A stretch of 64,000 nucleotides of DNA, from positions 242,253-306,252 of the forward strand of contig QRDG01000962.1 of assembly GCA_012064385.1 (NCBI GenBank), read 5' to 3'. This document shows, piece by piece, positions 1 to 10,238 of the stretch (positions within the stretch are counted from its first letter, which is position 1; the number at the start of each line of letters is the position of its first letter). Origin of the DNA: Puccinellia tenuiflora (taxonomy: Eukaryota > Streptophyta > Magnoliopsida > Poales > Poaceae). Below the pieces are notes generated by a model. The model had not been told where the DNA came from. It saw only the letters and a program-made list of their open reading frames with translations, and searched no databases. Position numbers and translations under genes: made by a program.

Positions 1-1
1 A

Positions 2-1072
2 GGATTTTATTGGCCCAGCCTTTTCAAAGATGCTCATGATTTTGTCAAGCAGTGTGATCCCTGCCAGAGAACTGGGAAAATCTCGAGAAGGAATGAAATG
101 CCTCAGCAAGGCATTCTTGAAGTTGAACTGTTTGACGTATGGGGAGTTGATTTTGTTGGACCTTTGCCCTCATCTCGAGGCTATAAGTATATCCTTGTGG
201 CAGTAGACTATGTGTCCAAATGGGTTGAAGCTGTACCAACTGTCAGTGCAGATTCCAAGTCAGTCTGCAAGATGTTCAAAACTGTAATTTTCCCCAGATT
301 TGGAGTTCCTAGAGTTGTGATCAGTGATGGATGAGCCCACTTCAACAATGAACAGTTAGAGAAGCTGCTGAGCAAGTATGGTGTGAAGAATCACAGAGTT
401 ACTACACCCTACCACCCTCAAGCCAATGGACAAGTTGAGTTATCCAATAGAGAAATTAAGCAGATCCTTGAAAAGGTTGTGTCCAAGTCCAGAGCAGATT
501 GGTCCATGAAATTGCCTGATACCTTGTGGGCATACAGAACTGGGTACAAGACACCTATTGGAATGTCACCCTTCAGGCTTGTATATGGTAAAGCATGCCA
601 TTTGCCTGTCGAGTTAGAGCACAGAGCTCAATGGGCTATTAGGAAACTGAACCTCGACATGAAGAAAGATGGAAGTGCAAGGAAACTACAGATGTGTGAG
701 CTAGAAGAGCTAAGGCATGATGCATATGAGAGTTCCAAGATTTACAAAGAAAAGACCAAGAAATGGCATGACAAACATATCCTCAGGAAGAAGTTCAGCA
801 TTGGACAACAAGTGTTTGTGTATGACTCCAAGTTCCATCTGTTTGCTGGAAAATTCAAGTCAAGATGGTTTGGTCCCTGCATAGTGAAGAAGGACCTGGG
901 AAATGGTGCTTTCGAAGTCCAAACCCCATCAGCAGGTACCTTCAAGGTAAATGGCCAGAGACTGAAGCATTACCTAGCTGGAGAGAAGATTGACATTGAA
1001 GATCCCAAAGAAAGCGAGAATGACGAGTCAGAGGATGTTCCCAATGCATCCTCTGAAACTGTGAAGCAATGA
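2..1072 (+). pseudogene. pol: G1: Gypsy (Athila-like) integrase, 3' end of pol
   Basis: This is the C-terminal part of a Ty3/gypsy polyprotein, entering from the left edge. The frame is open from base 2. It begins with the end of the integrase zinc-binding domain (GFYWPSLFKDAHDF, then CDPC) and continues with the catalytic core: the first Asp in DVWGVDFVGP, the second in VVISDG and the Glu in HPQANGQVELSNRE. The later motif YGKACHLPVELEHRAQWA is, from memory, typical of the Athila lineage. One in-frame TGA at 332-334, replacing the Gly that usually follows ISDG, breaks the frame just after the second catalytic Asp, so this copy should be dead. The same frame resumes and stops at 1072. No chromodomain is seen, as expected for Athila. 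The class is secure; the family is inferred. Confidence 0.93.
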
Positions 1073-1261
1073 GAAGAAGCTACGGTCAGGCTCGGGACCT
1101 TAAACAAGCGCTCATCGGGAGGCAGCCTGATATCCTTTTTATATATTATTTCCCTTCAAGAGTTATTTTTGTTTTGTGTATTTCCTTCCCTTTTTGTTTG
1201 TTGTTTTGTTTTTCAGATTGTTGAATAAAAGAGAGTGAAGTGGGTTGTCAGAGATCCCTAC

Positions 1262-1392
1262 AAGCATGGAGCAGAAAGTCGCTTCGCGTGGAAAATCACC
1301 TGTCGAGGGATTCTGTTTCAAGAGAAAGCTTCTCGAGGGCCAGATGCTTCGCGAGGAAAAGGCCTCGCGAGGTTTTTGCTTCGCGAGGAAGA
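1262..1392 (+). repeat. CG-rich TCGCGAGG motif cluster
   Basis: Several copies of CTTCGCGAGG or CTCGAGG lie within 130 bp, including the perfect palindrome CCTCGCGAGG at 1363-1372. The same block, including CAGATGCTTCGCGAGG, recurs in the U3 part of the adjoining LTR (about 2510-2625) and in S1 (about 32590-32790). Confidence 0.7.
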
Positions 1393-1781
1393 CTTATGAA
1401 GGATTCGACATTTAAACCAGGTGAACACATTCCAATTCACAAATCCTGTTACACCATGAATATCATTGCTATGCCATGATTACGAATTTTCTATCTATTC
1501 TTGGCTACTTTGTCAAAGTTGCTTGTCGAGTAAAATGTTTCTTGGAGTGCTGAATTTTGCCTAAACAACCCTTCATGCTATTGAGAATCTTGCAGTGTTT
1601 CTGTCTATAATGCTTGCAAACTCTTGTGTTAGAGTCATGTATCAAAACAGAGTTCATATATGTCTCTGCTCAGATCTGTTGGAATACCTTCATAATGCAA
1701 GTGGCTCTTGAACTGAATAAGCTGATCCTCAAAGAGCCATGTTTTAACTGCATTTCTGCATCTCTGTATTAGCTACCAGTA

Positions 1782-2075
1782 TCTCGGGATGGTGGTATGT
1801 GAAGCACTAACATTGAAACTAACCTGAAGCAAGTAATTTGAAAACAAATTTTTGCATTAGCAGTTATGATCTCGGGATTGTAACTTGTGAAGCACTAACC
1901 TGAAGTTCCTGATAGCAATTTGAAAGCAAATTTTGGCATTAGCAGTTATGATCTCGGGATTGTAACCTGTGAAGCACTAACTGAAAGAATTTGACAAGTA
2001 ACAATGATCTTAACCCATCTTTAACTTTTGCATTAGCCTACTATGTTCTCGGGAACGGTAGCAGGTGAAGCACTG
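1782..2075 (+). repeat. Imperfect tandem repeat, about 4 units of 80-95 bp
   Basis: The core, roughly ATCTCGGGATTGTAAC followed by GTGAAGCACTAAC, appears four times, at about 1782, 1868, 1949 and 2046. The two middle units are nearly identical; the outer units are diverged. The array lies in the 3' UTR of G1, upstream of the PPT. Confidence 0.75.
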
Positions 2076-2330
2076 ACTTTGCATTCATTTAACACTCATG
2101 GCTATTTCATGGATCACTTCATTCAATTCCCCTGCCAAATGTCTTATCTTGGTGATCGAAAAGTATCTGAACTGAGACATATATAAAAGTTGTTAATTGA
2201 AACTTGACTCTGAACTAGAGCTTGCAACCAGGTATGCAGAAACTGCTTTGAATCCAACATGTATGAACTACTGTGTATGCAGAATTTGAGCACTGTTTTC
2301 ATCATATCTGCTTTACTTGGGGACAAGCAA

Positions 2331-2349
2331 AGGTTTGGGTCTGGGGGTT
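2331..2349 (+). other. G1 polypurine tract
   Basis: The G-rich stretch AGGTTTGGGTCTGGGGG ends two bases before the proposed LTR start TGATCACT at 2350. It is placed where plus-strand DNA synthesis is normally primed. Confidence 0.65.
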
Positions 2350-2509
2350 TGATCACTATGGTTTATGCACATCTTTTCGACGTCCAAAACCCCAAGTCTT
2401 GATCATATTTGAGAAGTTCAGTCAAGGTTTTAAATGCTTTTTACATCAGTTAGCCACTTTTTGCAGATCGGTGCGCCAAGGCACATATTCCTCCATCTCC
2501 AACTCAAAA

Positions 2510-2625
2510 CGTCGCTTGGCGAGGAAAAAGGCCTCGTGAGGATTTTGCTTGGCGAGGATTTTGCTTGGCAAGGATTTTACTTGGCGAGGCCAGATGCTTC
2601 GCGAGGGTGCCACCTCGCGAGGGAG
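2510..2625 (+). repeat. TTGGCGAGG / CCTCGCGAGG repeats in U3 of G1 LTR
   Basis: The unit GCTTGGCGAGGATTTT is repeated four times with small changes between about 2512 and 2590. It is followed by ATGCTTCGCGAGG and the palindrome CCTCGCGAGG at 2613-2622. The cluster lies about 250 bp upstream of the TATA box. Confidence 0.72.
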
Positions 2626-2864
2626 CCCCTTGAAGCCTGAAGAGAAGTTAGTGAGCAAATCTCCCATGTGCTGCACGCGAGTTTGAATCAGCAAGGAGGG
2701 AATCGATTATCTTGGAGGAGAAGAAACCAGAAGAGTAAAAAAGGTGATAAAGCAGGGAGCATCATATGTGCGTCTGTGCAAAAAGCTGAAAAGCGACGGC
2801 GGAAGTTCCCGCCTCGCCACCTACCACGCCATCGACCGCGGCCCTCACGCCATTTCCGCAGCGC

Positions 2865-2872
2865 CTATAAAG
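2865..2872 (+). promoter_or_regulatory. TATA box of G1 LTR
   Basis: CCTATAAAGCGG lies inside the LTR; the same sequence in the same context occurs in S1 at about 33021. It is a plausible core promoter for element transcription. Confidence 0.55.
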
Positions 2873-3543
2873 CGGCTCCCTTAGCCAAGAAGAAGGCATT
2901 CGCAATTCGCCACCGTCCGCACACACCACTTCACCGCATCCGCCATTCACCACCAACCACTCCACCAGATCCAAGATCCATCCAACCACTCCACCTCGAG
3001 CAAGAACAGAAGAACAAGGAAGAACTTTGGAGAAGCATGGCGAAGACGATCCGCGAGGAACGAGAGGAAAGAAGAAGCCCTTGATCCGTATCTGTCCCTG
3101 TCTACTTCTTTGCTTCCCCTTCGTCTGTATCTTCCTTAGCCTCCCGCCTCTGCTTCCTCTGCTGCCGCCGCAACGAACTGATTCGATCCTCTCCAAACTT
3201 TTCGGTGAAATCTCTTTGTAACTCTCCGAATCGCTCCGTTTGTGTAACTGTGCAATCGTGTTGTGATATTGTTGCTTGTGAACTCTGCCTTAGCCCCCAC
3301 CTTGCTGCCGTCCGTGTTATGTGTTTGTTGAACTCTTCCTTAGCCTCCACCTTGCTAAAGTTTTGCGTTTTGTTTGACGATCCAATCTTCCTTAGCCCCC
3401 CTTTGCTGTTACCGTTCTAATTACTTTTGCTTGATCCGCAAGACCTAGTCTAGATCCGTAAACACCATCCCACCTTTTCGTTGTTCCAAGCTTCTAGAAA
3501 GGAAAAGCACCAATAGATTTTGATCCCTGTGGAGAGAACAACA

Positions 3544-3607
3544 AAACCCCCCCTAAACCACGAACGATCATGCGCCACTTGGGAGCCGTCATTTTCCTCG
3601 AACACCA
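3544..3607 (-). pseudogene. C1: small remnant of Copia integrase reading frame
   Basis: Read on the minus strand, this 64-bp piece encodes VFEENDGSQVAHDRS. It directly continues the minus-strand Copia frame that ends at 11812 (IIKSCSV), with the CACCA duplication counted once. This shows that C2 and X were inserted into C1, and that G1 cut C1 on the left. Confidence 0.8.
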
Positions 3608-3760
3608 TGTTGGAAATATGCCCAAGAGGCAATAATAAAGATTATTTGTAATCATATTTCTCGTTCATGATAAATGTTTATCCTCCATGCTATAATTGTA
3701 TTAACCGGAAACAAAATACATGTGTGGAATATAAACAACAAAGTGTCCCTAGTAAGCCTC

Positions 3761-5269
3761 TGATGTCTACTGCACACTTCTATTCTTGTAGACTTGTTGG
3801 GCCTCCAAGCGCAGAGGTTTGTAGGACAGCGGCAAATTTCCCTTAAGTGAGTAACCCAAGGTTTATCGAATCCACGGGAGGTAGAGGGGAAAGATATCTC
3901 TCTCAAGCAACCCTGCAACTAAGATACAAGAAGTCTCTTGTGTCCCCAACACACCTAATACAATTGTCAGTTGTATAGGTGCACTAGTTCGGCGAAGAGA
4001 TGGTAAAATGCAAGTGATATGGATGGTAAAAGGTGATTTTGTAATTCTATAATAAAAATGGCAGCAAGCAAACAAGTGACAAAAGTGACTAAAAACGGTG
4101 TATCAATGCTTGGAAACAAGGCCTAGGCTTCATACTTTCACAAGTGACTACTCTCAACATCATTAACATAATTAAACACATGATAGTTCCCACAAAAATA
4201 CATGCGTGGTAGACGTTACTCGGAGATCATTCTTTTATGGATCAAATAGGATGAGAATTGCGTAGGGCTACGAAAAGCACACCTTAAAGTTCGTATTCCA
4301 CATCTATGGACACTTCATTCTGTCACTATCCGCATCCAAAGATAGTACTAACAAACACCACAACCTATTTCTTGAATAGTCTCTTTCTTCAATAATACAA
4401 GCATCAAGAAACCTCATGATCTATTCAATCCAACAAATAAAGAACAAACTCATGATGAAGATCCTTCCAATCTATTATCCATAGAGTCACACACGGCACC
4501 CATCCTATCACCGAGGTACAATGATCACAATGGTGGCTCCGGAAATTGTACTAAATAACACCACTTGAGCAACATCATATCCATTACACATAGGGAAACA
4601 TCATGTATTCAACTACACTAACAAAGCTCATGATCAAAACGAAGATCACATCATGGGAGAGAGAGATAACCACATAGCTACTTGAATAAGCCTCAGCCCC
4701 GGTGAGGGACTACTCCCTCCTCATCGCGGGAAGCAGCGGTGTTGATGGAGATGGCCCCGACGGTCGATCCCCGTCCCGGCAGGGTGCCGAAACAGGACCT
4801 TCTGAACCCCCAAAACTTGTCGGCGATGGCGGCGGAGCTCTGTTGCGTATTTGGGAAAATCCTTCAGGGGTTAGGGTTTTTGCGTCGGATGTGATTTTAT
4901 AGGCGTCGGAGGCGGCCGAGGGGTGCCCCACAAGGTAGGGGCGGGTCCCACCCGCGGGTGGGCCCTAGGCCGCGGCAGGGGGCCGCCCCTGGCCTGTGTG
5001 GGTCCCTTGAAGTCGCCCTTCTGGCTCCCTTCCTCATTTCTTCAATAAAAAATCGTCGTAAATTTTCGTCCAATTCCGAGAATATTTCGAGAAGTAACTT
5101 TCTACAACAATTTCAGCACAAAAACAGGGAACTGGCACTGGGCATCTTGTCAATAGGTTAGTCCGACAAAATGGATAAAAATGATGTAATATGATATTAA
5201 TAACATGTGACAACATAACAAAACTAGCATGGATCACTCAAAAATTATAGATACGTTTGAGACGTATCA
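3761..5269 (-). repeat. X: 3' LTR (left copy)
   Basis: Long terminal repeat, matching 8733-10238 throughout. On the minus strand a TATAAAATC box lies near 4897. GC content rises sharply between about 4680 and 5040 around the promoter and transcript start, against AT-rich flanks. Confidence 0.93.
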
Positions 5270-5283
5270 GCATCCCAAAGCTT
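5270..5283 (-). other. X: polypurine tract
   Basis: On the minus strand, AAGCTTTGGGATGC directly precedes the 3' LTR start TGATACGTC. Three further AAGCTTGGGGATGC copies lie inside the element. Confidence 0.8.
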
Positions 5284-7848
5284 AAGTCCTACTCATCCTC
5301 GAGTAGGTAAGTGATAACAAAATAATTTTTGATGAGACATGCAACCAACACAAACATGATCAAGATAGTAATGTAAAGCATAGGATGTGAATGAAGTGAT
5401 ACAAAACAATTGTCTATAGTTGATAGCATGAAAGCAATGAGTAACCAAGTTGAATCATTCAAACAAAACCTTTCATAAATAGTACGTTAAAGACATGAAA
5501 GCAATGTGATCCACATATTTGATTAATTCTCAAAGTTAGCAATTCCATGACAAAAGTGTTTGAGAATCAAAACAAAGAAGATGCAAGTTTTAGCAAAAAG
5601 TTTCAACTTCCAACGGTAAAGTCAATATAAAGATTCATGTTTAATCTGACAATGCAATATGATCAATGATACCCAGGGTCAATGCTAGATGTTTGCTTTG
5701 GTGGAGATAGAAGGAAGAGGAAAACTGACTCAACATTAAAAGTAAAAGAAAGGCCCTTCGCAGAGGGAAGTAGGGATTAGTCATGTGCTAGAGCTTTTTG
5801 TTTTTTTTTATGAAACAGAAGTAAAACAATTTTGAGATATGCATGCTTTCGTCAACGACTTCACAACAAAGAAGTTATCTAGTCCCCCATAACAAGCAAG
5901 GTTTTTTAGACTTGTGAGAGCAGCTGGTTTTTAGAGGAGCGAGTACGCTCTTCTTTCTCCTTGGTTTCATCACTGTCCAATGTTTGAGCTGATTTCTCAG
6001 ATTTGCATTGCGCGGAGGAGAATGGTGAGTTATATTTATATTTTGCTTAAGCTACTCTCGGGTTGATCCAAGTGAAGACGTAATCCATCGACACCGGGTG
6101 AAAGGGGGGAAATGACCTTGCTCGTCACAAGTTATATCTAGCTCTCTACTGCTCCCTCATGACCTTAAAAACAGAGGCACAAAAAGGAGTATTTTGAATT
6201 TTTAAAGATAGCACATGACAAATTTACTTGGAATGGCAAGAAATACCATGCATAGGTAGATATGGTGGACTCAGCTGGCAAGATAGTTTGGCTTTGGGAT
6301 TTGGATGCACGAGTGAACCATACACTCAGTACGAATTTTTGGGCTTAGAAAAGAAGGTATTTCAAGCAAACATCTAAAATTAACCGGTAACAGAGTATCA
6401 TAAGACATTTATCAATCATAACCATAAAAGCTCCACACCGTCTCCAATGTTGACCAAACAATTCTTTTGATGGAAAGGTCAGCTTAAATAATTAAGAACT
6501 ATGAAACACCACATAGTTTCAAGTTTTTAACAGTATTTCTTTACTAATCAATTCCACTCAAATAACCAGCAAGTTTAAGCATTCATCCTAATACCTCAAA
6601 ACAAATGAGAAGCATCAAGTATCCACACTATGATCTACAAGACTATGCAGGATTTCATTTCATTCCAATATCACATGGATAGCATTTTATCGCTCTAACA
6701 AATTAAACAAGAAACCATAGCAACTCTCTAACAAATATAAGTGAAGAACAAGAGAGTTTAACATTAACAACTAGCAGCTCTAAACAAGATAAAAGCTAAA
6801 AGCGAGAGCTTACTAGCAAACAAACAGTAGCTAAGAATACTCAACAAGATATAATCGAAGCAAAGGAGTATTCAAATGAAAAAGCGGAGCGTGTCTCTCT
6901 CCCACACAAACAAAGCAAGGATCCAACAAGCATATGACCAGCAAACAAACAAAACAAAACTGAAAGTAAAAGGATGCTCCAAGCATAGCACATAATATGT
7001 AAAGTGATAAAAACTTAGTTCAACGAAGACGACCTCATGATAGTCGATGAAGAAGAGGGGATGCCTTGGGCATCCCCAAGCTTAGACGCTTGATGGTTCT
7101 TGATATTCAGAGGGGTGCCATGGGGGCATCCCCAAGCTTGAGCTTTGATCCATCTTCAATTTCTTAATTATCCTCTCCTTTGGAACTTAAAAACTCCCTT
7201 CACACAAAACTTCTCATAAACTGATTAGAGGGTTAGTGCTCATAAATTAAAATGCACATGTGTTCAACTCAAGACAAATTACAAACAACTTTATTGGGCA
7301 TTAGCTACTGTTTACTAAGCCTCAGTTTGGCACTCCTTTTCTAGAGTATCACATTTGAGGATAGTAAAAGAGACGAATACAAATAAAAGTAGAATCTGTC
7401 AAAAACTGAACAGTCCGTAAAGTTCAAATTGTCCGAGGCACTTATGTAGCTCAAATAAGAAAAGTCAAAACTAACGAAAGATAGCAAAAAGTATCAGGCT
7501 TTCTGTCTAAAATTTTCATAAAAATATAAAATTCAGAGGATTTTTAGATTTTCGAACAGTGAAGGACAAAATTCTGTTTCTGGACAGCAAAACAACACCT
7601 CGCACTTTCAATGCATTAGAGGCTAAACTTGGCACAAAAAACCAAAAGAAAAAGATACAATGAAATTTCTACAGAGGCAACAACTTCATGACTCAAGAAA
7701 AACAAAAACAAACTGAAAAAAAAGAAAACATGGGTTGCCTCCCAACAAGCGCTTTTCTTTTAAGCCTTTTAGCTAGGCATGATAATTTTAATGATGCTCT
7801 CATAAGAATAAGAGTTGGAATGCAAAAGAGAGCATCATGAAGCAAATA
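5284..7848 (-). other. X: non-coding AT-rich interior
   Basis: I find no credible coding sequence in this 2.5-kb stretch. It is AT-rich with many short runs of A or T. Apart from the hairpin/PPT-like block at 7058-7139, I see nothing I can name. Confidence 0.7.
7058..7139 (-). repeat. X: two internal PPT-like copies with hairpin
   Basis: GCATCCCCAAGCTT occurs at 7070-7083 and 7126-7139, and again at 8366-8379 inside the coding frame. Its reverse complement matches the terminal PPT with one base difference. The first copy is preceded by GGGGATGCC, which can pair with GGGCATCCCC. Confidence 0.8.
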
Positions 7849-8541
7849 TCAAACACATTTAAGTCTAACTCTCTTCCTATGCATAGGCATCTTGTAAGAA
7901 AGTAAATCATTGGAGCATAAAGCATTCAGCATAGGAAGGCAAAGCAGGTGCAATATTAAAACATTCAACATAAAGAGGGGAAACTTCATAAGATGAAAAT
8001 TTATGTAGCCACACTTCCCTCTCTCATAATAACTTTCAGTAGAATCATAAGAAAACTCAATAACATAGCCATCAGATAAATCATTTTTCTTATGATTCAC
8101 ATGCATAAAAGTATTATTATTACTATCCACATAAGTAAAATCTTTCTCATTAGTATTAGTGGGAGTAACACAATCATAATCATAATTGTAATCATCATAA
8201 ATAGGAGGAATATCATAATCATAATAAACTTTTTCCTCAATAGTAGGTGGACTGAAAATATCACATTCATCATTATAATCATGATATATAGGAGGCATAG
8301 TATCATCAAAGCAAATTTCCTCCTTCCAGCTTGGGGGACTAAAAAGATCATATTCATCAAAACCGGCATCCCCAAGCTTGCAATTTTCCATAGCATTAGC
8401 AACAATGGCATTCAAAGAAATCATACTAATAACATTGCTACTAGCATGATTGTTATGCAAATAAAGTTCCATAGGTTTTTTAATTTTCTCTTCAAAAGCA
8501 TCATGACCAATTTCAAGATAAAGTTTATAAAGCTCTCTCAT
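7849..8541 (-). CDS. X: Asp/Tyr-rich protein of unknown function
   Basis: This 230-residue frame starts MRELYKLYLEIGHDAF, about 190 bp downstream of the 5' LTR, where gag would normally begin. It shows no protease, zinc knuckle or polymerase motif. The middle is strongly acidic and Tyr-rich. It contains two copies of a roughly 30-residue repeat with the pattern FSPP..EE, then acidic/Tyr residues, then PPIY.DYN (about residues 66-125). The C-terminal 50 residues turn hydrophobic and basic (FPLFMLNVLILHLLCLPML), so a membrane segment is possible there. I do not recognise a named family. It may be a relic or replacement of Gag. It is open to its end, which is notable in an otherwise non-coding element. 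Confidence 0.6.
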   Translation of the reverse strand: MRELYKLYLEIGHDAFEEKIKKPMELYLHNNHASSNVISMISLNAIVANAMENCKLGDAGFDEYDLFSPPSWKEEICFDDTMPPIYHDYNDECDIFSPPTIEEKVYYDYDIPPIYDDYNYDYDCVTPTNTNEKDFTYVDSNNNTFMHVNHKKNDLSDGYVIEFSYDSTESYYERGKCGYINFHLMKFPLFMLNVLILHLLCLPMLNALCSNDLLSYKMPMHRKRVRLKCV

Positions 8542-8638
8542 TTTTTTGTTGTTTTACATTAAGCCTAACTAGTGAAATAAAAACAAGAAACAAAAAGATT
8601 TAATTGCAAGATCTAAAGAAGATACCTTCAAGCGCTCA

Positions 8639-8732
8639 CCTCCCCGGCAACGGCGCCAGAAATTAGCTTAGTTGCTGGAGGATGTGAGTGCCGTTTACCT
8701 TGCCTCCCCGGCAACGGCGCCAGAAATTAGCT
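8639..8732 (-). repeat. X: duplicated primer binding site (tRNA-Asp type)
   Basis: A perfect 30-bp sequence occurs twice, at 8639-8668 and 8703-8732, separated by 34 bp. On the minus strand each copy holds TGGCGCCGTTGCCGGGGA, complementary to the 3' end of plant tRNA-Asp(GUC). The copy at 8703-8732 touches the LTR end and is in the normal PBS position. Confidence 0.92.
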
Positions 8733-10238
8733 TGATGTCTACTACACACTTCTATTCTTATAGACTTGTTGGGCCTCCAAGCGCAGAGGTTTGTAGGACA
8801 GCGGCAAATTTCCCTTAAGTGAGTAACCCAAGGTTATCGAATCCACAAGAGGTAGAGGTCAAAGATATCCCTCTCAAACAACCCTGCAATTAAGATACAA
8901 GAAGTCTCTTGTGTCCCCAACACACCTAATACAATTGTCAGTTATATAGGTGCACTAGTTCGGCGAAGAGATGGTAAAATGTAGTGATATGGATGGTAAA
9001 AGGTGATTTTGTAATTCTGTAATAAAAATGGCAGCAAGCAAACAAGTGACAAAAGTCACTAAAAACGGTGTATCAATGCTTGGAAACAAGGCCTAGGCTT
9101 CATACTTTCACTAGTGACTACTCTCAACATCATTAACATAATTAAACACATGATAGTTCCCACAAAAATACATGCGTGGTAGACGTTACTCGGAGATCAT
9201 TATTTTGTGGATCTAATAGGATGAGAATTGCGTAGGGCTACGAAAAGCACGCCTTAAACTTCGTATTCCACATCTATGGACACTTCATGCTGTCACTATC
9301 CGCATCCAAAGATGGTACTAACAAACACCACAACCTATTTCTTGAATAGTCTCTTTCTTAAGTAACACAAGCATCAAGAAACCTCATGATCTATTCAATC
9401 CAACAAATAAAGAACAAACTCATGATGAAGATCCTTCCAATATATTATCCATAGAGTCACACACGGCACCCATCCTGTCACCGATGTACCATGATCACAA
9501 CGGTGGCTCCGGAAATTGTACTAAGTAACACCACTTGAGCAACATCATATCCATTACACATAGGGAAACATCATGTATTCAACTACACTAACAAAGCTCA
9601 TGATCACAACGAAGATCACATCATGGGAGAGAGAGATAACCACATAGATACTTGTATAAGCCTCAGCCCCGGTGAGGGACTACTCCCTCCTCATCGCGGG
9701 AAGCAGCGGTGTTGATGGAGATGGCCCCGGCGGTCGATCCCCGTCCCGGCAGGGTGCCGGAACAGGACCTTCTGAACCCCCGAAACTTGTCGGCGATGGC
9801 GGCGGAGCTATGTTGCGTATTTGGGAAAATCCTTCGGGGGTTAGGGTTTTTGTGTCGGATGTGATTTTATAGGCGTCGGAGGCGGCCGAGGGGTGCTCCA
9901 CAGGGCAGGGCAGCTCCCACCCGCGGGTGGGCCCTTGGCCGTGGCAGGGGGCCGCCCCTGGCCTGTGTGGGTCCCCTGGAGTCGCCCTTCTGGCTCCCTT
10001 CCTCATTTCTTCAATAAAAAATCGTCGTAAATTTTCGTCCAATTCCGAGAATATTTCTAGAAGTAACTTTCTGCAACAATTTCAGCACAAAAACAGGGAA
10101 CTAGCACTGGGCATCTTGTCAATAGGTTAGTCCGACAAAATGCATAAAAATGATGTAATATGATATTAAAAACATGTGACAACATCACAAAACTAGCATG
10201 GATCACTCAAAAATTATAGATACATTTGAGACGTATCA
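8733..10238 (-). repeat. X: 5' LTR (right copy)
   Basis: Long terminal repeat, homologous along its whole length to 3761-5269, with scattered substitutions and a few 1-2 bp indels. Confidence 0.93.

Larger units (their letters stand above)
1073..2349 (+). other. G1: long 3' untranslated spacer
   Basis: About 1.3 kb lie between the integrase stop and the LTR. I find no convincing coding sequence. In Athila-type elements this region often carries an env-like frame; none is visible here. It holds a cluster of TTCGCGAGG motifs (about 1262-1392) and a short tandem repeat (about 1782-2075), listed separately. Confidence 0.7.
2350..3543 (+). mobile_element. G1: 3' LTR (Athila-like Gypsy)
   Basis: The proposed LTR runs from TGATCACTATGG to GAGAACAACA, about 1.19 kb. 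Three things support the start: a polypurine tract directly upstream, a TG start, and homology with S1 that begins at the same TGATCACT (32421). The end is supported by the return of C1 Copia coding sequence (minus strand) at 3544. A TATA box lies near 2866. The left LTR is outside the window, so the TSD cannot be checked. The end could be off by about 3 bp because CA occurs twice there. Confidence 0.72.
3761..10238 (-). mobile_element. X: non-autonomous Athila-type LTR element, complete
   Basis: This complete element is flanked by GCCTC on both sides (3756-3760 and 10239-10243). Read on the minus strand it starts TGATACGTCTCAAA and ends GACATCA. The LTRs are about 1509 and 1506 bp, and the interior is about 3.5 kb. 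The PBS matches the 3' end of tRNA-Asp (TGGCGCCGTTGCCGGGGA), as in Athila elements, and the PPT is AAGCTTTGGGATGC. There is no protease, reverse transcriptase or integrase. The only sizeable frame encodes an Asp/Tyr-rich protein of unknown role. It must have been mobilised by proteins from another element. The LTRs differ by dozens of changes, so the insertion is clearly older than T1 or N. Confidence 0.92.

Noticed and set aside
2668..3350. Arg/Pro-rich open frames in the G1 LTR
   Set aside because: They fall in overlapping frames on both strands around the LTR promoter and leader, and similar frames in S1 are not the same.
8092..8562. Ile-rich plus-strand frame of 156 codons
   Set aside because: It is the antisense shadow of the Asp/Tyr-rich frame (ATA/ATT codons opposite GAT/TAT).
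8639..8732. tRNA-Asp gene fragment
   Set aside because: Only the 3' 18 bases are matched, and they sit at the LTR edge in PBS position; there is no tRNA body.
9680..10042. 120-codon minus-strand frame in the X LTR
   Set aside because: It lies in the transcribed R/U5-like part of an LTR, and a shorter version is broken in the other LTR copy; no domain is seen.
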